21,820 bases of DNA, taken from the NCBI GenBank assembly GCA_021160685.1, contig JAGHCC010000098.1:1-21820 (forward strand), given 5' to 3'. The notes under the pieces are model-generated. The model saw nothing but the letters and a program-made list of their open reading frames with translations, did no database searches and was not told the DNA's origin. Source of the stretch: Desulfobulbaceae bacterium. GTDB taxonomy: Bacteria; Desulfobacterota; Desulfobulbia; Desulfobulbales; SURF-16. This document shows positions 15,776 to 21,820 of the stretch, piece by piece. Both the position numbers and the translations under genes were made by a program. Position 1 is the first letter of the stretch; every line of letters begins with the position of its first letter.

Positions 15776-16852
15776 GTGATTATTGATCGCTATATAATAC
15801 GTGAAATAATTAAGCCCACACTGGCAATATCTACGGTGCTGATCGTTATCTTTGGCTGTTATATCTCCACTCGTTACGGGGAGGACGCGGTCCATGGCAT
15901 GTTATCGGGCTCTTCAGTAATACAACTGATTTTGCTCCGTATCGTAATTGCCCTTGAGATGCTGCTGCCGACTACCCTTTACTTGTCAGTTGTGATCGCT
16001 CTCGGCCGTTTGTACAGGGATGCAGAGTTAACCGCTATGTTTGCCTGCGGTATAAGTATGACAAGGGTAATCAAGTCTGTTTTTCTTCTCTCCATTATAG
16101 GCGCCTTGGTTGTAGCGTGTTTGTCTCTTTTCATCCGCCCCTGGGCCTGGAACCAGTTTTTCCGAATAAAGACACAAGCAGAAGCAAATTTTGATCTGAC
16201 AAGGATGAAAGGCGGTAATTTTTATGAAACAAGTGACGGTGAACGGGTCATCTTCGCTGACAAAGTCGACAATAAGAAGAATCGGGCAAAGCGGGTTTTC
16301 ATCCAAACAAAAAGGGAAGACTCCTTACAGATTATCTATGCGGCCAAGGCCAGTCAGCTCAGGGATGAGACCACCGGCAAGCCCATATTGGTATTTCAGG
16401 ACGGTCACCTGTATGAATTTTTCAGTCCCGGCGAGTATGGTTTGATCCTGGAATTCGAGAACTCGGCAATGGATCTGGTGCCTAAGGATATTTTCCAGCA
16501 TGAATACAAGGTTAAAGCCGTTGCAACCAAAACACTATTACACTCGAACAACCTGGAAGAAATAGCGGAACTACAGTGGCGGCTCACCGCACCGCTGTCA
16601 ATCATCCTCCTGGCGCTTCTCGGCATACCATTGAGCCGGTCATCTCCACGCCAGGGGAAGTATGTCAAAGCACCGTTGGCAATATTATTTTTTGCTGGTT
16701 ACTACACTTTCAGCGCTTTAACCAAAAAGTGGGTATCACAAGGCGTTATTGGAGTTGTTCCCGGAATCTGGTGGGGACAGATATTGCTGGCAGCTTTAAT
16801 CGGCCTTCTTTTATGGCAGCCGGTCTTTTTGCGGTACTGGCGTAAGCGGTAA
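15776..16852 (+). CDS. lptF: LptF-family permease (YjgP/YjgQ)
   Basis: This 358-residue inner-membrane protein starts MIIDRYIIREII, the standard LptF opening. It has three N-terminal hydrophobic segments, a periplasmic beta-jellyroll domain of about 130 residues (YETSDGERVIFADKVDN and following) and three C-terminal segments (LSIILLALLGIPLSRSS and following). LptF and LptG form the membrane part of the LptB2FG extractor that pulls LPS from the inner membrane to the periplasmic bridge. The start is a GTG: it overlaps the TGA of a five-codon mini-frame (ATG at 15765), which may couple translation. It follows a nucleotidyltransferase gene and precedes lptG by 8 bp. No lptA, lptB or lptC is present here, so the ATPase must come from elsewhere. 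Confidence 0.93.
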   Translation: MIIDRYIIREIIKPTLAISTVLIVIFGCYISTRYGEDAVHGMLSGSSVIQLILLRIVIALEMLLPTTLYLSVVIALGRLYRDAELTAMFACGISMTRVIKSVFLLSIIGALVVACLSLFIRPWAWNQFFRIKTQAEANFDLTRMKGGNFYETSDGERVIFADKVDNKKNRAKRVFIQTKREDSLQIIYAAKASQLRDETTGKPILVFQDGHLYEFFSPGEYGLILEFENSAMDLVPKDIFQHEYKVKAVATKTLLHSNNLEEIAELQWRLTAPLSIILLALLGIPLSRSSPRQGKYVKAPLAILFFAGYYTFSALTKKWVSQGVIGVVPGIWWGQILLAALIGLLLWQPVFLRYWRKR

Positions 16853-16860
16853 TATCCCCA

Positions 16861-17928
16861 ATGCGAATACTTGATATCTATATCGGCAGAACCTTTCTAA
16901 ACTACTTTTTTCTCATCATCCTTATCCTGATGGTGCTGTTTAGCCTGTTTGAACTGCTCTCCCAGCTGGATGATGTGGGCACAGGCAGCTATCGACTGAC
17001 TAATGCCCTTACCTTTGTGGCCCTGACGCTTCCCAAGCGTTTGCTCGACTTAATGCCCATAAGCACATTGCTTGGCGGGATTATTGCCCTGGGGATGATG
17101 GCCGACCATGGTGAACTTGTCGCCATGCAAGCAGCTGGAGTATCGATTTTGCGCATATGTGGCGCAGTACTCGTAACCGGCATGCTCTTGATGTTAACAT
17201 CCGGCATTCTGGCTGAAATGGTTGTGCCGGGTATGGAGCAGCTGGCCCGCAAATCCCGTGCACAAGCTCTGACCCCTACCGAGATTACCTTAACCCGGCA
17301 GGGGTTCTGGGCACGGAGGGATAATTCGTACATCCATGTTGATAAAATGTTAAGTAAAGGAGTTGCCGCCAACGTGGATATTTTCGAATTTACCGACAAG
17401 GGCCGCCTACAGACCTTTACCCATGCGCAAAATGCCACCCTGCAGGATAACAGGCAGTGGCTCCTGACCGGCATCACCCGGAAAATCATCGCAGACAATG
17501 AAGTGACTACTAAGCGAATCGAAACATTAACCCTGGACTCCTTTTTAAGTGCCCACCAGGTCAGTCTCCTGGAACTGCCGCCCTACAGTCTATCAACCCC
17601 AAACCTTATTCGTTACATTAATGCCCTGCGGCAGAGTGGCCAGAATGCTGACCAGCATTCCATAGCCCTGTGGCGAAAACTCAGCGTACCACTGACAACC
17701 GGGGCGATGGTCTTACTCTCACTGAGCTTTATCTTTGGTTCTACGCGCAGCAGCAGTGCAGGGGCTCGCATAACCTTCGGCGCCTTTATCGGCATTGTTC
17801 TGTATTTTGCCGATCAGATAATCATACAGTGGGGTTTGATGCTCAACCTGAACCCATTCATTACTGCTATGCTTCCTGTGCTGCTGATCTCCAGCATCGC
17901 TTTTGCCAGATTGCGCAGAGCCTTTTGA
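16861..17928 (+). CDS. lptG: LptG-family permease (YjgP/YjgQ)
   Basis: This 355-residue partner of LptF has the same layout. It has N-terminal membrane segments (FLNYFFLIILILMVLFSLF), a periplasmic domain (GFWARRDNSYIHVDKML) and C-terminal segments ending in AFARLRRAF. Conserved LPKRLLDLMPISTLLGG and KLSVPLTTGAMVLLSLSFIFG match LptG. It starts 8 bp after lptF stops and is surely co-transcribed. Its usual role is LPS extraction together with LptF and LptB. Finding the pair inside a sphingolipid locus raises the possibility of a second, sphingolipid-dedicated set, but lptFG can also simply be next to unrelated genes. Confidence 0.93.
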   Translation: MRILDIYIGRTFLNYFFLIILILMVLFSLFELLSQLDDVGTGSYRLTNALTFVALTLPKRLLDLMPISTLLGGIIALGMMADHGELVAMQAAGVSILRICGAVLVTGMLLMLTSGILAEMVVPGMEQLARKSRAQALTPTEITLTRQGFWARRDNSYIHVDKMLSKGVAANVDIFEFTDKGRLQTFTHAQNATLQDNRQWLLTGITRKIIADNEVTTKRIETLTLDSFLSAHQVSLLELPPYSLSTPNLIRYINALRQSGQNADQHSIALWRKLSVPLTTGAMVLLSLSFIFGSTRSSSAGARITFGAFIGIVLYFADQIIIQWGLMLNLNPFITAMLPVLLISSIAFARLRRAF

Positions 17929-17956
17929 AGCAAGACCATTCCGCCAAGTCGGCTCC

Positions 17957-17972
17957 TTGTAAACGTTTACAA
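17957..17972. promoter_or_regulatory. Perfect 16-bp palindrome, LacI-type operator-like
   Basis: TTGTAAACGTTTACAA is its own reverse complement, with a central CG as in operators of LacI/GalR-family repressors. It lies between the convergent ends of lptG and the phosphoesterase gene. That is an unusual place for an operator, so it may be an old site or part of a hairpin (CCTTGTA and TACAAGG flank it). Confidence 0.4.
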
Positions 17973-18000
17973 TACAAGGACTGTGGTTCCCGTACATTAG

Positions 18001-18019
18001 TGCCCCAGTGAACGGTTAC
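18001..18019. repeat. Diverged family B terminus
   Basis: TGCCCCAGTGAACGGTTAC resembles the family B right end (GTGCCCCACCTGAATAGTTA) with substitutions at several positions. It is 3 bp from the stop codon of the phosphoesterase gene. No second end was found. Confidence 0.4.
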
Positions 18020-18022
18020 GGC

Positions 18023-19030
18023 TCAATCTGCTCCAGCAGGAAAAGAAAAATCCTGTTGCCGGCCGTCAACAAAGCGGTACTGCTCCAACGAAAAGACCCG
18101 TTCATCCAAATGGACCTTCCATCCCTCAGCAGTAGAGCTGATCCTATAGAGGTAATAACGGGACCGCCGTTCGTCTTTAGGGCTGAGGGAAGATACCGAT
18201 GGCGCTCCCATGGCCGGGATTAAACCTGATGGAGTATCCAGGTTACCGTGTGCTGTTTTGTGGGCGTGACCAAACAGAACCAACTCAGCCCCATAACGCT
18301 CCAGCATCATACGAAGAGATGCTGCATCGGTTAAGCTCCGCCGCCAACTGACGATACCCTCTACCGGTGGGTGGTGAATCAGTACGATACGAAAAAGACG
18401 TTGACCGGAAAGATGCTTCAGGATAGTTTCCAACTTTTTTAACTGGTCGTTGCCGATTGTCCCGGTGGCAAGATGCGGTCTACTTGGATACGCGGTGTTT
18501 ATGCCGATCAAGGCAATCCGGTTACGTATCCGTAAGGTTGGGAAAAGCCCGTCCAGGCTGGTTATTAAATTGGCCGGTTGATCCTGCACATCGGCAACCA
18601 TATAATCCAACCAGTGCGCAAAGGTTTCATGCCAATCCGTCTTTATATACGTGTCGTGGTTGCCGGGAATGACGGTGACCCTGTTCGCAGCACCGAGGGT
18701 TTGTAACCAGTCTTGGGCTATTTCAAATTCAACCGGCAGGCCCAGTTGGGTCAGGTCACCGGTAATTGCAATGTGGTCTGGTTTTGTCCGTTGCAGCTCT
18801 TTGTCCAAAATGGTAAGCAGTTCATCACTGTGTTCGGCCTGGCGTTTCAGCTTCCATCGCAGATAACCCAAGAGCCTTTTATTGAAAAGGTCTCTCGTTT
18901 TAATGTGATCAACACGGGCGAAATGCGGATCGGAAAAGTGGGCAAGGACAAAACTTTTCCCGACGGCTGCATCTTCAGTCGTTCGGTTGGTGGTGCTGAG
19001 CTTTAGAGTATCTGTGGGAGTCGAAGTCAT
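18023..19030 (-). CDS. Calcineurin-like metallophosphoesterase
   Basis: This 335-residue protein has all five metal-site blocks of the family in order: SDPHF, ITGDLTQLG, IPGNHD, LIHHPP and LFGHAHKT. An active di-metal phosphoesterase is therefore likely. The family includes LpxH (UDP-diacylglucosamine pyrophosphohydrolase), cyclic-nucleotide phosphodiesterases and lipid-head-group phosphatases. In this locus it could hydrolyse a phosphorylated lipid or CDP-lipid (inference). About 28 extra residues precede the catalytic domain, without a signal peptide. It is transcribed divergently from the second CDP-alcohol phosphatidyltransferase across an 80-bp gap, and convergently with lptG. Confidence 0.88.
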   Translation of the reverse strand: MTSTPTDTLKLSTTNRTTEDAAVGKSFVLAHFSDPHFARVDHIKTRDLFNKRLLGYLRWKLKRQAEHSDELLTILDKELQRTKPDHIAITGDLTQLGLPVEFEIAQDWLQTLGAANRVTVIPGNHDTYIKTDWHETFAHWLDYMVADVQDQPANLITSLDGLFPTLRIRNRIALIGINTAYPSRPHLATGTIGNDQLKKLETILKHLSGQRLFRIVLIHHPPVEGIVSWRRSLTDAASLRMMLERYGAELVLFGHAHKTAHGNLDTPSGLIPAMGAPSVSSLSPKDERRSRYYLYRISSTAEGWKVHLDERVFSLEQYRFVDGRQQDFSFPAGAD

Positions 19031-19110
19031 GGCCTACCTATACAAAAAGAAATTGTTTTTTGCAAAGCCCTATTCTTGTTAACCGTTATTGATTTGGAAA
19101 AAGTGTCGAT

Positions 19111-20316
19111 ATGGGTCTATTTATTTATTTCTCGCATGAGTGCCCTGTAAAGATCTGGGGCCTTACATCTGCAGAGCGGATTGAACGGGTTTTAAAAGGA
19201 ACCGGTATAAGACGTATTGCAGAGTTGAGTACCCTGCAGGAGAGCGATTCCGTCCTGATACTGCGGGGAGATTATTTGTTCGATGACCGGTTGGTAAAAT
19301 ACCTGGCCACTACGCCGAACATTGTCCTGCATCTGGAGGATGGACAGCAAGAGATGGCTGTCGCCGCCCATGTCCCCACCCGCCTTGCCCTGCAAGCTCT
19401 GGCGGTTATAGAAAAAAAAGCAATTGCCACCACCCTGCCCGGTGTGCAGAGCCAGACCCCGGATACCATATCAATTTCCGTCCAGAAAAAGTTACGCAAG
19501 TTCGAACCGCCTTTTGTGCTACCGATCACAGCTGCAAAGAAACAGGATCTGGAACGGCGACTTTTCGACTGGTCCTATAAAGGGATCACCGATCTGGTGA
19601 CAAAATGGGCCTGGCCCCGTCCGGCCCGCTGGGTTGTAGGACATTGTGTACGCTTCAATATCCGGCCCAACCATGTCACCCTGGTCGGCCTTCTGCTAGT
19701 TATATTCGCCGGGATTTCTTTTGCAAATGGCCAGTACGGCAGGGGCCTGCTGGCAGGATGGCTGATGACCTTTCTGGACACTGTGGACGGCAAACTGGCC
19801 CGCGTTACCGTTACATCAAGTAAATTCGGTCACTATTTTGACCATCTTATCGACTTAATCCACCCCCCCATCTGGTATATCCTCTGGGGTCTCGGTTTAA
19901 CCGCTACCCAACTGTCCGGCTTAAGTTTTTCATTGAGTACCCTTTTCTATTCAATGATGATCGGTTATGTGGTTGGCCGTTTAGTCGAAGGATCATTCAA
20001 GTGGTTCCTGGACGGCAGCTTCGGTATATATTGCTGGCAGCCGCTTGATTCGTATTTCAGACTGATAACCGCCAGACGCAATCCGAACATGATTTTTTTG
20101 ACCCTGAGCTATCTCATTGGACGTCCGGAACTGGGGTTACTGGCCGTTGTTTTTTGGACGGTTGCAACTACGAGTTTTCTGCTTTTACGTTTAATTATGG
20201 CCAGTTACGCACGATCCAGCCAGGGACCGCTCAGATCCTGGCTGTCAGATGCCGATAAACCAAGGTATAACAAATCCCTTGCTGTGCGTTTGTTTACCAA
20301 ACATATTACCAAGTGA
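19111..20316 (+). CDS. CDP-alcohol phosphatidyltransferase with degenerate nucleotidyltransferase-like N-terminus, copy 2
   Basis: This 401-residue paralogue of the protein at 3388-4593 has the intact signature D223-x2-D226-G227-x2-A230-R231-x8-G240-x3-D244-x3-D248. The region after residue ~145 is about 90% or more identical to copy 1 in DNA and protein. The first ~145 residues are clearly more diverged. Differences within the catalytic half include HARW to RARW-type changes (WAWPHPARW/WAWPRPARW) and a one-residue insertion (WFLDGSFGIY against WFLGRFGIF). It is likely an integral inner-membrane enzyme transferring a phospho-alcohol from a CDP donor to, or from, a lipid. It lies at the far end of the cluster, inverted relative to copy 1. 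No strong ribosome site is seen. Confidence 0.88.
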   Translation: MGLFIYFSHECPVKIWGLTSAERIERVLKGTGIRRIAELSTLQESDSVLILRGDYLFDDRLVKYLATTPNIVLHLEDGQQEMAVAAHVPTRLALQALAVIEKKAIATTLPGVQSQTPDTISISVQKKLRKFEPPFVLPITAAKKQDLERRLFDWSYKGITDLVTKWAWPRPARWVVGHCVRFNIRPNHVTLVGLLLVIFAGISFANGQYGRGLLAGWLMTFLDTVDGKLARVTVTSSKFGHYFDHLIDLIHPPIWYILWGLGLTATQLSGLSFSLSTLFYSMMIGYVVGRLVEGSFKWFLDGSFGIYCWQPLDSYFRLITARRNPNMIFLTLSYLIGRPELGLLAVVFWTVATTSFLLLRLIMASYARSSQGPLRSWLSDADKPRYNKSLAVRLFTKHITK

Positions 20317-20370
20317 TTCAGGACAGCCCCCCCTTTGCCTTCAATGAAATAATTCGGCCGTCAATAGCGG

Positions 20371-21820
20371 CTATCTGATATGAAAAAGAATGAGCCTGCC
20401 TAACCTGGCATCCTGCCATTCACTTATTTTTTCAAATTCTATATCTGTGCTGTTTTTGATGCTCTCAAGAGAAGAAGGCGGCCATTTTTTTTCGTCCCAG
20501 ATCAAATAATTCCCTCCTTTGATTGCCTTTTTGGATATTGTATTTCGCTTGTACGATGAAGGTTTCACCCGGACTTTAATTCGCCTTACACAAAGAGCAT
20601 CTTCAACATCTAAATTACTGAAAAAATTAACAAATTGCATTTCATGTTTATCAAGAGCACCCACCACTTTTACTCGCTGATTTGTCTTGTTGACAGATGA
20701 AATCTTCTCGCCAATTTCCTGGAAAATCTTTTTCCGCACCTTACTTTCCGACATATTTTTAGGGAGAGCAACCGCGAAAATAAGTAACCCGGTAAACAGA
20801 ATGAGATACATTTTTCTGATTTGAAATCTCTCGGCAAAATATAACCACAGGTTCTCCAGGCCAAACCCCACCAGAAAAAATAACGGTAACAGGAAAATTG
20901 CAACAAACCTTTTTCTCATTATCCAATGTCCCTGCACATGCAAATTCAACAGCAAAAAGGACCCAACAGATAATACAATGAGATAAACCAGCATCTTATC
21001 TTCTTTTACTCGCCGTACAATACCCTTGAACCCAAAAATAAAAATCAGAAAAAAAGGCTCAAAAAAGGTTCGTGCAGTCTCAACAAGCACGGTGCCTATA
21101 CCCAGCCACTACAGTAAATTTCTGACCTTTGGGAAAAAAAACTTATCCCAGAATTCTGATTGCCGGCTACCAATTTCATTTAAACCCTGACGGATCTCTT
21201 CATATTTTCCAGTAACTGAAACAAGTCTATCCCAAAACGAACGGGGATAAAGCCATTGGGACAGATCAACCCCCAACAGCGAGAGAGAACTGACAGCCAA
21301 AACGCCGACAAAAACCAAAGGGGAGAGAAAAATAGCGATTTTTTGCCATTTTTTTTCCTGACAGAAAAACAGGAGAAAAACTAAAGTTCCAGGGACGAAA
21401 ATAATGGCCTCAACCCGGGCCAGACCGGCAAAAAGATATGAAACACAGGAGAGAGAAAGAAAAAAACAATTTCTTTTCAAATCCGGCAAAGTGAAAAAAA
21501 ACATTCCCAGCGTTAAAAAAAACCAGCACGCAGGCCCCCTGATCACTTCGTTACACATTCCTACAAAGACAGGGTTTACGGCAAAAACAAGAAGAGCGCA
21601 TAAAGCAACCGGAACCGTCTGAAACCGCCTGAGCAGCAGATATAAAGGAAACATGGTGGCGGTTCCGAAAAATAACGATACAACCTTGGCGGCAACCAGC
21701 CAGTCCCCGATCAGTCGGTAACTGAAAGAAATAAAAATCGGTAGAATATTTAAATAAGGATAACATTCTGCAAGAGATCCATACCGACCATAATAAAACG
21801 CCTTGGCCTGATGGATATAC
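20371..21820 (-). pseudogene. GT39-like membrane glycosyltransferase with in-frame TAG, 5' end beyond the window
   Basis: One reading frame runs from the window edge at 21820 to the stop at 20371, broken only by TAG at 21109-21111. Before the stop, the peptide includes YGSLAECYPYLNILPIFIS, FGTATMFPLYLLLRRF and many hydrophobic segments. After it, WLGIGTVLVETARTFFEPFF continues the same hydrophobic pattern, then a soluble C-terminus ending LGRLILFHIR. The organisation is that of GT-C (PMT/ArnT-like) glycosyltransferases, which use polyprenyl-phosphate sugars. The break is probably a nonsense mutation: TAG followed by TGG fits an ancestral Trp-Trp, one base change away. Alternatives are a sequencing error or read-through. 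GTG at 21090 could restart translation of the last 239 residues. The region is visibly more AT-rich than the sphingolipid genes, suggesting separate origin. Confidence 0.7.

Noticed and set aside
16989..17498. Minus-strand frame of 169 codons opposite lptG
   Set aside because: Antisense shadow of a well-conserved gene, with no recognisable domain.
21109..21111. TAG as a pyrrolysine codon
   Set aside because: Pyrrolysine is largely confined to methylamine methyltransferases and a few mobile-element proteins. A Trp-to-stop mutation is simpler, and no Pyl genes are seen here.

Overview
The window reads as a Gram-negative chromosome segment of moderate GC. It carries an unusually complete gene set for bacterial sphingolipid (ceramide) synthesis, head-group attachment and export. 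LptF and LptG require an outer membrane. The mix of gene families and the dense small palindromic intergenic repeats would fit a Desulfobacterota ('deltaproteobacterial') genome, but that is inference: there is no rRNA or other taxonomic marker here.

Layout. (1) 33-4593, minus strand: a run transcribed from 4593 downward, encoding a CDP-alcohol phosphatidyltransferase, a DAG/ceramide-kinase-family lipid kinase, a nucleotidyltransferase resembling Tam41 (CDP-DAG synthase), and a phospholipase-D-superfamily protein. (2) 4959-7559, minus: a divergent kinase-like protein and an MsbA-type ABC exporter. (3) 7676-12169, minus: serine palmitoyltransferase (Spt), acyl carrier protein, ceramide reductase-like SDR (CerR) and an acyl-AMP/acyl-CoA ligase. 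This is the same core set and relative order as the Caulobacter crescentus ceramide locus. (4) 12342-14606, minus: a MobA-like nucleotidyltransferase and a GNAT-fold protein matching the bacterial ceramide synthase (bCerS) type. (5) 14925-17928, plus, divergent from block 4: a LicC/CpgD-like nucleotidyltransferase, lptF and lptG. (6) 18023-19030, minus: a calcineurin-like phosphoesterase. Divergent from it, at 19111-20316, is a second, nearly identical copy of the CDP-alcohol phosphatidyltransferase. (7) 20371-21820, minus: a GT39-type membrane glycosyltransferase interrupted by an in-frame TAG and running off the window end.

Proposed logic (inference): Spt condenses serine with an acyl group carried by the ACP that the ligase charges. 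bCerS N-acylates the product and CerR reduces the ketone. One of two kinase candidates makes ceramide-1-phosphate. Nucleotidyltransferases and the CDP-alcohol phosphatidyltransferases then add a polar head. The ABC exporter and the dedicated LptF/LptG pair are the obvious candidates for flipping and moving the product towards the outer membrane.

The intergenic DNA is full of small mobile-like palindromes. A ~244-bp element with 12-15 bp terminal inverted repeats is present in two complete copies, one partial copy at the window edge and one solo terminus. Its ends form the Shine-Dalgarno sequence of two downstream genes and the stop codon of a third. Three further repeat families sit at 4793-4944, 5721-5800 and 10190-10365, with related fragments at 9127 and 18001.
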